Assembly (NCBI GenBank): GCA_964619885.1
Contig: CAZUGA010000049.1
Location: 1-30,391, forward strand
Length of the DNA: 30,391 nt
Reading direction: 5' to 3'
Source of the DNA: CAZUGA01 sp964619885
GTDB taxonomy: Bacteria; Pseudomonadota; Gammaproteobacteria; Methylococcales; UBA1147
The notes beneath the pieces were generated by a model. The model did not search any database. It was not told the DNA's origin and was given only the letters and a program-made list of their open reading frames with translations. Numbering within the stretch: the stretch's first letter is position 1; each line of letters begins with the position of its first letter. Of the stretch, positions 1 to 8,998 are shown piece after piece. Both the position numbers and the translations under genes were made by a program.

Positions 1-230
1 TTTTTCAGTGCTTTAGACCCTTTGTCCGGGGTTGAAGTCACGGATTCAGGTTAAAATTACCTTAAAAACTACACCTAATTGGACGTACGTCAAAATTACA
101 ATTGTCCACTTCCGATGACTAGATGGTTAATTCCATCGATGTCATGACTAGATAAACGGATCCAAGTTATTGGGTTATCCGCAATTGAAAATAACGATTG
201 GTGTGAGAATAGATAAGCTTAGACAACTTG

Positions 231-3200
231 CTATGCGCGCGCCTGCCAAGATTTCTCCAAGCGTTTTCGCGATACCGGATACGCAGTTTTTAAGCTTTGC
301 GCGAACAATGAAACGCGGAATTCTTCAAGGCTCCAACGAAATTCATCGTCGTTTACAGCGTGATTGAATCCACTGCTCACCGACGCCCAATAGCGCGTCC
401 AAATCGGTTGTAATTCCTGCAATTGCCGTTGGTCTTTCATGCTATCGAATGTGACTCTCTCCAAACGCAGTATTATTGCCTTTAAGTATCTCGGATATTC
501 GGTCAATCGTTTCAAAGGTGTTTGCATAAAAAATCGTGCATATAAAAGCAAATTGATCTGTTCTTGCACATCCAGTTTGATAACGGAGGAATCGTCGAGT
601 AACGCCAATTTTTCTAAGACTTTGGTGTACAGGTCAATAATTTTTTTCGCGATATCACGAATCGTGTTTGCAGTCGCTACCAGATTCGATTTGTTGTTGA
701 TTAATCGTTGATCAAATTGGTCGGCAGTACGTATATCCGGCAGATCACTGACAAACGTTGTTTTAATTGCCAAATAAATCAAATCATCATAAAGCTCTGC
801 GTATTTCTGTGTTTTGTTTTCCGGTATAAGTGGGTGGTCAGGTATTCGTTTATAAATCAAAGTTGCAGCAGAACCAAAATTAAAGATCTTTTTTAGAGAT
901 TTGCATTGTTTTCGCAGTGAGAAGCTAAAAAGTCGAACCAAACCATTGTGATGATATGTTGCCGCCCTATCCTGCGTATCGACCAACTTCAATCCCACGC
1001 TACTTACTTCGTCGATCAATGCTGGAAAACCATAAAATTCAGCATCATCCCGGATGATTTTGAATTTTTCAGGCAGTATTCCAAACTCCCATTGGGTGCA
1101 TCCAGTTTTCGACATCTCTTGTTGCGCTATAGTTTCAAAATGGGTTTTGGATTGGGCAATCAATTTTTTCTGTAAAGCGTTTAAATCTCTGGCGTGTGCG
1201 AGCGTTTTTCCGCGATCGTCAACGACACGAAAATTCATACGCAAATGATCGGCTAAGTTTTTATCTGCCCAATTACTCGTGTCAATGGACAGTTTTCTCA
1301 CGCTTGCCAAGAATTGAGCTAAAGCTTTATACAGAGACCCCCCACCTATATCGGTTTCCTGCAAGAATTGATTCGCATACTCGGGGACTGGAACATAATT
1401 GCGCCGTATAGACTTGGGTAGGATTTTTATCAAAGCCACAACCTTTTCAAGCAATAACCCGGGGACCAACCATTCGAACGGCTCCACGGACAGCTGGGCC
1501 AGTTGATGGATTGGAATGATTGCGGTTATCCCATCGTCGACATGGTTGGGTTCGAAACGGTATTCCAACCGTATGGTTAGAGGGCCCAAGCTAAGCTCAT
1601 CAGGATAATTGATATGATCTATGGAATCGTCATGGGCTCCAGTAATATCTGATTTACTTAGTTGCAAGTAATCTGGATCTGTTCGTTCTTTTTTTCTACG
1701 CCAACGGTCGAAACTATTTCCATCAACCACTTTAGGTGGGATTTTTTGGTCAAAAAAATCATAGATCGCATCTTCATTAGCAATCAAATCGACCCGCCTA
1801 CCCTTATGCTGCAAATACCCTAAAGAATCTAACAGTTGTTGGTTATAACTAAAAAAAGCTGCATTACAATGATAATCCTGGTTAACCAACGCCGAGCGTA
1901 TGAATATTTCTCTTGCCCCGGCAGCATTGATGCGTTCATACGGTATTCTGCGGCCGCTTTGCAGGGTGATACCATACAATAATGTCCTTTGAAAAATCGC
2001 TACGCGCGCGGATTTTTTTTGCCAGTGCGGCTCATAATGTTCATGCTTGATTAGGTGCGCCGCCAACTTTTCAATCCATTCCGGATTAATTTTCGCGACA
2101 TTCCTCGCGTAAATTCGGCTGGTTTCCACTTGCTCTGCAGCCATCATCCATTTTGGCCTAGCCTTGAAAAGGCTGGATCCGGGATGGATAAAGAACTTCA
2201 AGTTTCTCGCACCCAAATACTCCGATTGTTCATGCTTAAAACCAATGTTTGAGATCAATCCAGATAATAGCGCCCGGTGTATTTCGTCGTATCCCGCGTC
2301 AATCTGATTGAGCTTATATCCCAGATCATTTTTGATCAACCTCACCAATTGAGAATGGATATCTTCCCATTCTCTGATCCGAATATAAGACAAAAAATTT
2401 GCCCGACAATACGCGCGCAGCTTGTTCTTCGACAATTCCTTTTTGCGCGCACTAATATCATTCCACAACTGCAAAAATCCCATAAAATCTGAATTTTCCG
2501 CATGAAATTGCGCGTGCTTTTGATCGGCAAGTTGACCACGATCTGCTGGTCTTTCGCGTGGATCTTGTATGCTTAACACCGCGGTAATTACCGCAATCTC
2601 TTTTAAACAGTTTTCCGTTGCTGCTTCGACTAACATCCGGCCTAGACTGGGATCAATAGGAATACGGGCTAGCTTATGTCCGATGGAACTCAACGCCTGT
2701 TGTTGATCCAAGGCTTGTAATTCGTGGAGCAACTTGAATCCATCCCGTATCATCCGGTCATCGGGTGATTCAAGGAAAGGAAAATTGGAGATGCTTCCGA
2801 AATTCATCGATTTCATTCGTAAGACCACAGAAGCCAGGTTGGTCCGCAAAATTTCCGGCTCGGTATATACCGGCCTGGTTTTAAAATCATCTTCGGAAAA
2901 AAGTCGAATGCATATTCCCGGCCCAAGACGTCCGCAGCGGCCTGCCCGTTGATTCGCACTCGCCTGGGAAATTTTCTCTATCGGCAAACGTTGAATTTTA
3001 CTGCGAAAATTATAACGGCTAATCCTGGCAAATCCGCTATCGACAACATATCGAATACCAGGAACAGTTAGCGAGGTTTCCGCGACATTCGTTGCAAGAA
3101 CAATTCGTTGACGTTTGTGTGGAGCAAATATACGTTGTTGTTCCTTGCCACTAAGCCTTGAATATAAGGGTAAAATTTCACAATCCCGGTATAGACGTTT

Positions 3201-4124
3201 ACGTAATGCCTCGTCGACCTCGCGAATTTCACGTTCGCCGCTCAAAAACACCAATATATCGCCGGCAGGTTCCTGTCGAAGCTCATTGACTGCACCGACG
3301 ACCGCTTGAATACCATCACTCTCGCCATCCTTATCTCCTTCATCGGTCGGAATTCGATAGCGAATTTCAACCGGAAAGCTACGACCGGAAACCTCGATTA
3401 TCGGTGCGTTATCGAAATGTTCTGAAAACCTTTTAGGATCTATGGTCGCGGACGTAACGATCACTTTTAGATCCGGACGCTTGGGCAATAACCATTTCAG
3501 ATAACCCAGTAGAAAATCAATATTCAGACTACGTTCGTGAGCTTCATCAAGGATAATCGTATCGTAAGATTCAAGCTTTGGATCTGATTGAATCTCGGCG
3601 AGTAAAATGCCGTCAGTCATCAGCTTGACCAGTGTTTCCGGCTTACTTTTATCCTGAAAGCGAAATTTATAGCCGACAACACCACCAACACTTTGACCCA
3701 GTTCTTGCGCAATTCTTGCTGCAACAGTTCGAGCGGCAATACGCCGCGGCTGGGTGTGCCCGATCATGCCAGCGGTACCGCTGCCTATTTCCAAACAGAT
3801 TTTGGGCAATTGAGTGGTTTTACCAGAACCCGTTTCTCCACAAAGGATAAGAACCTGATTGTTTTTTAGCGCTGCCGATATGTCGTTCTTTTTTTGCGTT
3901 ATGGGTAAATCGGGATAGCTAAGCTGGGGAAGACTTTCGACGCGGCATTGCCGCAAATACGCCGAATTATCAATCGCACGTTGCAATTTACAATATTCTT
4001 GTTCGACGTCTAATCCCTTAGAGCTGGCTTTGAGAAGCTTGCTTAAACGCTGGTGCAACCTGGATTGATCCTTTCTCAGACAGGTTTCAATAGACCGACG
4101 ATATTGATGAATCAACTTTCCCAT
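231..4124 (-). CDS. hrpA: ATP-dependent RNA helicase HrpA (DEAH box)
   Basis: This 1297-residue protein matches the usual HrpA length (about 1300 in E. coli). The N-terminal helicase core is plain: Walker A GETGSGKT at residues 96-103, DEAH at 193-196, a SATID motif III and a QRAGRCGRLGPG motif VI, followed by the long HrpA-specific C-terminal region with the helicase-associated and OB-fold segments. HrpA is a cytoplasmic DEAH/RHA RNA helicase; known roles in relatives include mRNA processing and rescue of stalled ribosomes. The ATG start at 4124 opens almost directly against the upstream region of the plus-strand GGDEF gene, so the two are divergent with very little space between them. No clear intrinsic terminator is visible in the 230 bases downstream. 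The family assignment is certain; the physiological role in this organism is inferred. Confidence 0.97.
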   Translation of the reverse strand: MGKLIHQYRRSIETCLRKDQSRLHQRLSKLLKASSKGLDVEQEYCKLQRAIDNSAYLRQCRVESLPQLSYPDLPITQKKNDISAALKNNQVLILCGETGSGKTTQLPKICLEIGSGTAGMIGHTQPRRIAARTVAARIAQELGQSVGGVVGYKFRFQDKSKPETLVKLMTDGILLAEIQSDPKLESYDTIILDEAHERSLNIDFLLGYLKWLLPKRPDLKVIVTSATIDPKRFSEHFDNAPIIEVSGRSFPVEIRYRIPTDEGDKDGESDGIQAVVGAVNELRQEPAGDILVFLSGEREIREVDEALRKRLYRDCEILPLYSRLSGKEQQRIFAPHKRQRIVLATNVAETSLTVPGIRYVVDSGFARISRYNFRSKIQRLPIEKISQASANQRAGRCGRLGPGICIRLFSEDDFKTRPVYTEPEILRTNLASVVLRMKSMNFGSISNFPFLESPDDRMIRDGFKLLHELQALDQQQALSSIGHKLARIPIDPSLGRMLVEAATENCLKEIAVITAVLSIQDPRERPADRGQLADQKHAQFHAENSDFMGFLQLWNDISARKKELSKNKLRAYCRANFLSYIRIREWEDIHSQLVRLIKNDLGYKLNQIDAGYDEIHRALLSGLISNIGFKHEQSEYLGARNLKFFIHPGSSLFKARPKWMMAAEQVETSRIYARNVAKINPEWIEKLAAHLIKHEHYEPHWQKKSARVAIFQRTLLYGITLQSGRRIPYERINAAGAREIFIRSALVNQDYHCNAAFFSYNQQLLDSLGYLQHKGRRVDLIANEDAIYDFFDQKIPPKVVDGNSFDRWRRKKERTDPDYLQLSKSDITGAHDDSIDHINYPDELSLGPLTIRLEYRFEPNHVDDGITAIIPIHQLAQLSVEPFEWLVPGLLLEKVVALIKILPKSIRRNYVPVPEYANQFLQETDIGGGSLYKALAQFLASVRKLSIDTSNWADKNLADHLRMNFRVVDDRGKTLAHARDLNALQKKLIAQSKTHFETIAQQEMSKTGCTQWEFGILPEKFKIIRDDAEFYGFPALIDEVSSVGLKLVDTQDRAATYHHNGLVRLFSFSLRKQCKSLKKIFNFGSAATLIYKRIPDHPLIPENKTQKYAELYDDLIYLAIKTTFVSDLPDIRTADQFDQRLINNKSNLVATANTIRDIAKKIIDLYTKVLEKLALLDDSSVIKLDVQEQINLLLYARFFMQTPLKRLTEYPRYLKAIILRLERVTFDSMKDQRQLQELQPIWTRYWASVSSGFNHAVNDDEFRWSLEEFRVSLFAQSLKTAYPVSRKRLEKSWQARA

Positions 4125-4222
4125 TGTCTAAATATCAACTACATTTAGTAGGAGTAAATTTGTTATCGAAGCTTGCATACATCCTTCTTGGTATTGAACG
4201 CACAAAGAGAAATCCAGTATCT

Positions 4223-5284
4223 ATGAATAATTCTGACTCTATCATTCCCGATTATCACGAATGTCCAGATAAAGCCGCTGAATACTTGCGGATGGTATTG
4301 CCGTTATTGTCCAAATGTAAAATGCCGGCGAATCCAATCAATTATTCAGTTTGTTACGAATACGTTTCTGGAAAAAACGCGCCACTACAGGAAGTTTTAG
4401 ACGATCAGATTAACGATGAACAACCGCTGACACCCGAAATTACCCAGCAATTGTACAAGCAATTTGTATTGAATGGTGCATCAGACAAGTTCGACGCAAT
4501 AGGCAAAGGATTAAATGACCTGGTTCATCAAACATTGAGCAATATAGAAATAACGGAAAATACCGCGAACAATAGCGCAGCGAATTTTACCGATCAATCG
4601 GTCAAATTGTCGGGCGCCGATAACATCGCAGACGTTAAGGATATTGTACAAGGCATTATTGCTGAAACAAAGCAGCTGGTTGACGCAAGTGGCGGCTTAA
4701 AATCGCGCTTGAACGAAACAAATAAAGAAGTAGAAATTTTGCGCCAAGAGTTGGAGCAGATGAAGGAAACGGCCAAAACTGATGCACTAACTGGATTATT
4801 GAACAGACGAGCTTTTGATATGGAAATGGATTCGCTTATTGAAAATGCACAAGCATCCGTCGATACAACCTTTTTGTTGCTGCTGGATATCGACCATTTC
4901 AAACGCATCAATGACAACTACGGACACCTGGTCGGTGACAAAGTTTTGCGTTATACCTCAAAACTGTTGCAACAGTTCGTTAAGGACGGAGGCATGGCAG
5001 CGCGCTACGGTGGTGAAGAAATGGCAATTCTGCTGCACCAGGTGGACCAGGTACAAGCTACTAAAACAGCCAACGAAATCCGTGAGGCCTTGGCTAAAAG
5101 CCGGTTACAACGTAAAGATAGCGGGGAATCCATCGGTCAAGTCACCATATCTATTGGTGTATCTGCATTGCGAGTTGGAGACACAGTAGAAAGCCTGATT
5201 GAACGGGCAGATAAGGCCTTATATCAAGCTAAAGAATCTGGCCGCAATCAAGTAATTGTCGCCGACGTTGCACTCAACGCCTAG
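4223..5284 (+). CDS. GGDEF diguanylate cyclase with N-terminal helical domain
   Basis: The C-terminal half is a complete GGDEF domain, beginning around the DALTGLLNRRAF motif and carrying a GGEEM active-site loop (glycine about residue 263), so it should make c-di-GMP from two GTP. The RxxD inhibitory site normally placed just before the active loop is not recognisable (KDGG here), suggesting no classical product inhibition. The N-terminal part has the CPDKAAEYLRMVLPLL...PINYSVCYEY pattern seen in proteobacterial cytosolic GGDEF proteins, followed by a predicted coiled-coil linker (KEVEILRQELEQMKE). No membrane segment is seen. The start is uncertain. ATG 4223 fits the beginning of the conserved N-terminus. 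An in-frame TTG at 4160 has a good AGGAG at 4150-4154, and a further in-frame TTG lies at 4124. The gene is divergent from hrpA and convergent with the TerB-family gene. Confidence 0.9.
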   Translation: MNNSDSIIPDYHECPDKAAEYLRMVLPLLSKCKMPANPINYSVCYEYVSGKNAPLQEVLDDQINDEQPLTPEITQQLYKQFVLNGASDKFDAIGKGLNDLVHQTLSNIEITENTANNSAANFTDQSVKLSGADNIADVKDIVQGIIAETKQLVDASGGLKSRLNETNKEVEILRQELEQMKETAKTDALTGLLNRRAFDMEMDSLIENAQASVDTTFLLLLDIDHFKRINDNYGHLVGDKVLRYTSKLLQQFVKDGGMAARYGGEEMAILLHQVDQVQATKTANEIREALAKSRLQRKDSGESIGQVTISIGVSALRVGDTVESLIERADKALYQAKESGRNQVIVADVALNA

Positions 5285-5326
5285 TTTATTAAGAGTGTGA
5301 ATCATCAATCTTAGTTGATTTCCTCA

Positions 5327-5788
5327 CTAACGATCAATTCTATTATCTACACGGTGTTTGGCTGCGATAAACTCCCGGTGCGGCACGTATAGTAATTCTG
5401 CTACTTTTCGAATCATGTGCTCTTCGTAGCAATCTAACTGGTTATCGGCAAAGGCTACGCGCCACAAATCCTCAACAATTTTAACCTTAGCCGTCAGTTC
5501 CAACGATTTGTTGATTAACGAAGTAAACTGGTAGTAATCGGTCGCATCTTCGATTTCCCGTTGTGCTAGATCGATTAACTGATCGGCTTCTGCTTCAGAT
5601 AAGTCGTAATCATCGATAATGATATTTCTAACCATCAGTTGTTCCGTTTCGTCGACGCTGTGATCCATATGCATGACTTCGACTAACAATGCTGCCGTAG
5701 CCAATCTCAATGTACGCTCCGATTCGACCGCTTGCCCACCAGTAGAACTGATGTTGGTCTCAAAAAAACTAATGATTGCATCTAACAT
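5327..5788 (-). CDS. TerB-family (tellurite resistance TerB-like) protein
   Basis: This 153-residue, all-helical acidic protein has the TerB-like pattern: a hydrophobic N-terminal helix (LDAIISFF), then AALLVEVMHMDHSVDETEQ, a central helix pair, and a second metal-site-like acidic segment AFADNQLDCYEEHMIRKVAELL. The D/E-rich positions in the two repeats match the metal-binding positions of TerB and TerB-like proteins (COG4103). Many members have no link to tellurite and their function is unknown; they are often called stress or envelope-associated. There are no neighbouring ter genes here, so a resistance role should not be assumed. The gene is convergent with the upstream GGDEF gene and divergent from the second GGDEF gene, with about 260 bases of shared upstream region. 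Its N-terminal helix resembles the extra N-terminus of the Fae ORF in this window. Confidence 0.8.
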   Translation of the reverse strand: MLDAIISFFETNISSTGGQAVESERTLRLATAALLVEVMHMDHSVDETEQLMVRNIIIDDYDLSEAEADQLIDLAQREIEDATDYYQFTSLINKSLELTAKVKIVEDLWRVAFADNQLDCYEEHMIRKVAELLYVPHREFIAAKHRVDNRIDR

Positions 5789-5905
5789 AACGTTTTTAAA
5801 TCAAATTGAAAAAACAAATCACAAAAACCATTTACACGTCAATATTTAACACGAATTTTCGCTGTCTTCCAGTCTATTGGCAAGATCCACACTTATTAAC
5901 ACCGC

Positions 5906-5920
5906 GTTACATAGTGTAAC
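5906..5920. promoter_or_regulatory. Inverted repeat GTTACA-TAG-TGTAAC, possible operator
   Basis: A perfect 6-3-6 inverted repeat sits in the region between the divergent TerB-family gene and the second GGDEF gene, about 145 bases before the GGDEF start. Its size and symmetry fit a dimeric repressor or activator site. No regulator can be named from sequence alone, and a chance repeat of this size is possible. Confidence 0.35.
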
Positions 5921-6065
5921 AAACCAAAATCCCGAGTCCGTATAAACTGAACGTATGGAATGATTCTATCTGAATCCGATCACAACAGCTTTAGGCATTA
6001 AGCACTAAGTCAGATTTCAGAAACGAAAATATTTCGTAAATGGTTTAAGAATGAAGAGGTCTGTA

Positions 6066-7007
6066 ATGGGTGAGGAACTATCGGAATGTTCGAAAAAAAA
6101 TACCATGACAGCCCAGCTCTGGAATACCAATTTACTGCCCGGTATTATTCAAGCCATGGACTTAGCCGTGATGGTCGAATTGCCTGATAACGCCTTTATG
6201 ACCTTGGGTTGCCCTCCGCACTGGTTGAATCAATTGGGAAGAAAAACCCGTAATGACCGCGTTTATTTTGATTTTCCTGGTTCGTTTATGGAAAACTTTT
6301 TGATCGACTCGCGAGTATGTTGGTGCAACAAAATTCCTAGTAAAATTCGATCCGGTCAATGGATAGAAACCGATGCGGATGAAAACGAACAAGCCTTCGA
6401 AGCGACTGCTCTGACCTGGAATGAACAACACATCCTCCTAATCCAGGTCGTTTCCGATGAGTACGAGGGACTACGCTCTGTTGTACAACAAGTGCGAGAT
6501 GTTAAACGCGTCAATCATAAATTAGAACGCATGGCTTATGTAGACGAGCTTACCGGATTGTACAATCGCCGTGGTTTCAATCTTTTTGCCGATAAACAAT
6601 GGCTGCAAGCGATGTGCACAAACCAATCTCTTTTGCTTTTTTGCGTCGATATGGATGGTCTAAAGACCATCAATGACAACGCTGGCCATAATGCCGGAGA
6701 TCGGGCAATTGTTGATGTTTCAGAAATATTACGCCATGTGTTTCGTGGTAGCGATATCCTTGCTCGACTGGGAGGCGATGAATTCGCCGCGATGGTTATG
6801 CAAAGTGGCTGGGACTGCGCAGACAGGTTGATACAACGATTACAGCACGCGACGAATATATGGAATTTAAAATCGACGGAAAAATTTCCGCTGTCGATTA
6901 GTATTGGTGTTACTGCATATGACGGCGGTGATACATCCCTTGAAAAACTCTTATCACAGGCCGACGAAGAAATGTATAAAAACAAGCAAAAGAAACGCCG
7001 CAGCTAG
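6066..7007 (+). CDS. Diguanylate cyclase (GGDEF) with N-terminal sensor-like domain
   Basis: A C-terminal GGDEF domain starts around DELTGLYNRRGF and has an intact GGDEF active site (first glycine about residue 236), a metal-binding CVDMDGLKTIND segment and an RGSD sequence at the inhibitory-site position, so it should be an active, product-inhibited cyclase. The first 130 or so residues look like a small PAS-type sensor (ATALTWNEQHILLIQVVSDEYEGLR ends in a PAS-like strand), but this is not certain. The start at 6066 is preferred over the in-frame ATG at 6051 because GAAGAGG at 6053-6059 is a strong ribosome binding site 6 bases upstream. The gene is convergent with the hybrid histidine kinase. 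With the other GGDEF protein it makes this a c-di-GMP-rich neighbourhood. Confidence 0.93.
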   Translation: MGEELSECSKKNTMTAQLWNTNLLPGIIQAMDLAVMVELPDNAFMTLGCPPHWLNQLGRKTRNDRVYFDFPGSFMENFLIDSRVCWCNKIPSKIRSGQWIETDADENEQAFEATALTWNEQHILLIQVVSDEYEGLRSVVQQVRDVKRVNHKLERMAYVDELTGLYNRRGFNLFADKQWLQAMCTNQSLLLFCVDMDGLKTINDNAGHNAGDRAIVDVSEILRHVFRGSDILARLGGDEFAAMVMQSGWDCADRLIQRLQHATNIWNLKSTEKFPLSISIGVTAYDGGDTSLEKLLSQADEEMYKNKQKKRRS

Positions 7008-7113
7008 CATGTCGTTTGCTAACGTAGCTCTATTCGATTAGGGATAGATTCCAGTCCCAGGCATCATATTTTAAGTTTCGATTCGATACCATGTCTGCAT
7101 GCAACGGAACAAT

Positions 7114-8997
7114 TTAGTTGAGCTTGGATGCCATGTCGGCGTTTTTCAACAACCCTCTTAACTCATCAAGCATATTATTAAGACGATCGGTATCGACGCC
7201 GCTAATTAACCCATCAGTGTGGCTAATATCGTAAATCAAATTATCGATCTGTTTTGATATATTGGAAATCGTGTGATAACCATACAGACCCGCCGACCCA
7301 GCAAGATTGTGTACGAATTGACGTAATTCTGTGACTGCAGCAGCCTTCCATTGATTTTCCCGTGCGACGTTCCATGCACTTTCCAATCGAAGTAGTTTGT
7401 CAGAAAATGAAGCGCTATACCGCGCATTTAGTTCTTCTTGATGTTGCGAGATCGCCTCAGAACATACCGGCGGATTAACAAATTGTTGGATCTTTTTTAG
7501 TAAAAGTGGAACATCGAAGGGTTTGATCACATACTCGTTGCAGCCTGCTTGTAAAGCACGTTTTTTGTGATCCGCCGATGTAGATGCGCTTAGCGCAAAT
7601 ATCGGTTTGGTGAATCCGCCTGATCTCAACTTGCGGGCGGCGTCGTAACCACTCAACATCGGTAGGTTCAAGTCCATCAAAACCAAGTCCGGTTGTTCCA
7701 CAAACGCTTGGTTAATTGCATCAACTCCATCAACGGACTCAATAATATTACACTCGGCATTCTCCAATACGGTACGCAAAAGCTGTAAGATATCTGGATT
7801 GTCTTCGACCACCAGAAGTTTGCATGAAATTTTTATTTCCTTTCTAACCAACGGTTCTGAAGGTAATTTAGAGCTAGATGAGCTCATCTTTGGTGCCGGT
7901 AAAACCACTTCAAAACGGCTTCCTCGACCTTCGCTTGATTCCAACATAATCCGACCGTCCATCTTTTCCACCAAATGTTTCACGATAGAAAGCCCTAAAC
8001 CGGAACCTGGTTTATCTTCCAGTTTTTCAAATGCTTTGAAAATTTTCGCCTGGGATGTCTTGGCTATTCCACAACCGGTATCTTTGACCGCAACCGTCAA
8101 TTCCTCGTCTGCCCAGGACGCCATGAGCGATACACTGCCCTGTTTGGTAAATTTAATTGCATTCCCGACAAGATTCACGATAATTTGCCGCAAGCGTAGG
8201 TCATCGATACTGACCAACTCCGGTAACTCTGTTGTGGCAAGCTTAAATTCGATAGCACGGCTTTTCGCCAATGACAAGAACCCCGCTTCAATTTCTACGA
8301 ATAATTCTTTTAACAGGGTTTTGGTCGGGTGAATTTCAACACTGGATGATTCTATTTGCGCCTGATCGAGTAAATTTTCGACCAAATTAAGTAGGTGTTT
8401 GGCGCCATGTTCCACCGCGGTAATATACTCCGAGTAAATCGGATCGCTATGAATCTCTTGCTGAATCAAATCGGTGAAACCTAAAATTCCGGTCAATGGC
8501 GTGCGGAATTCATGCGACATATTGGCAATAAATCGGCTTTTTAACTGATTGGCTTTTTCCGCCTCGCGATTTTTTTTCTCTAATTCAGCTTCCAGAACTC
8601 GCATCGCCTGCATTGTTTTAGTCTGTTCTTGATGTAACAGATAGAGCTCGTTGGCTTTCTGTTGCATCTTGAGCTGCATTCTTTTTTGTTCTGTTGCGTC
8701 AATTAAAATAATTTGGGTAGATCCACTTAACGGTAACACCTGAACATGTGCAGTGTTGCCATTCGGAGTCTCCACAAATTTCAATTCGATTGCTTCGGCA
8801 AAATCCAATCCGAATAAAAAAGGCATTTGATCGATACAATCTTCACCATCATTAAAAGCTCTATACCCGTAATGCGATAAATCCCCCAAACATACTTGAA
8901 CGGTTCGCATCGGATCGACCAATAAACTCAATGGATAAGTTTGTTCGAAGACCCAGGTCCGAATATTTCGATACATATTGGCTGGCGTGCGGGTCAT
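7114..8997 (-). CDS. Hybrid sensor histidine kinase (PAS-like, HisKA, HATPase, REC, Hpt)
   Basis: The 627-residue protein has a PAS-like N-terminus (about 20-105), a coiled-coil linker (105-150), a HisKA dimerisation domain with phosphoacceptor H162 (MSHEFRTPL), and an HATPase domain with N box around N275-N279, G1 box DTGCGI at 306-311 and G2 box GSGLGLS at 331-337. A receiver domain follows with acidic E398/D399, phosphoacceptor D442 (MDLNLPMLSG) and K492. It ends in an Hpt domain with H563 (HNLAGSAGLYGY). This is a complete internal His-Asp-His relay whose final output needs a separate receiver; the divergent OmpR-type regulator at 11929 is the nearest candidate. No membrane segment is seen, so it is probably cytosolic. 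Its start lies 1 base after the stop of the small GTPase gene, implying translational coupling and a shared task. Confidence 0.95.
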   Translation of the reverse strand: MTRTPANMYRNIRTWVFEQTYPLSLLVDPMRTVQVCLGDLSHYGYRAFNDGEDCIDQMPFLFGLDFAEAIELKFVETPNGNTAHVQVLPLSGSTQIILIDATEQKRMQLKMQQKANELYLLHQEQTKTMQAMRVLEAELEKKNREAEKANQLKSRFIANMSHEFRTPLTGILGFTDLIQQEIHSDPIYSEYITAVEHGAKHLLNLVENLLDQAQIESSSVEIHPTKTLLKELFVEIEAGFLSLAKSRAIEFKLATTELPELVSIDDLRLRQIIVNLVGNAIKFTKQGSVSLMASWADEELTVAVKDTGCGIAKTSQAKIFKAFEKLEDKPGSGLGLSIVKHLVEKMDGRIMLESSEGRGSRFEVVLPAPKMSSSSSKLPSEPLVRKEIKISCKLLVVEDNPDILQLLRTVLENAECNIIESVDGVDAINQAFVEQPDLVLMDLNLPMLSGYDAARKLRSGGFTKPIFALSASTSADHKKRALQAGCNEYVIKPFDVPLLLKKIQQFVNPPVCSEAISQHQEELNARYSASFSDKLLRLESAWNVARENQWKAAAVTELRQFVHNLAGSAGLYGYHTISNISKQIDNLIYDISHTDGLISGVDTDRLNNMLDELRGLLKNADMASKLN

Positions 8998-8998
8998 T

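Noticed and set aside
115..153. Direct repeat ATGACTAGAT at 115-124 and 144-153, with a GATGG/CCATC hairpin between
   Set aside because: Only two 10-base copies, no mobile element or attachment site next to it; a chance repeat is likely.
170..367. Plus-strand 65-codon open frame at the left edge, and similar frames inside hrpA
   Set aside because: They lie antisense to hrpA for most of their length, have no ribosome binding site and have no recognisable protein pattern.
4124..4222. Extended N-terminus of the first GGDEF protein from TTG 4124 or TTG 4160
   Set aside because: The added residues do not resemble the family N-terminus, although TTG 4160 has a good AGGAG site; the shorter start is preferred but not proven.
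5284..5326. Hairpin-like GTGA...TCAC sequence between the convergent GGDEF and TerB-family genes
   Set aside because: The arms match only in two short parts with mismatches between, so it is not a convincing terminator.
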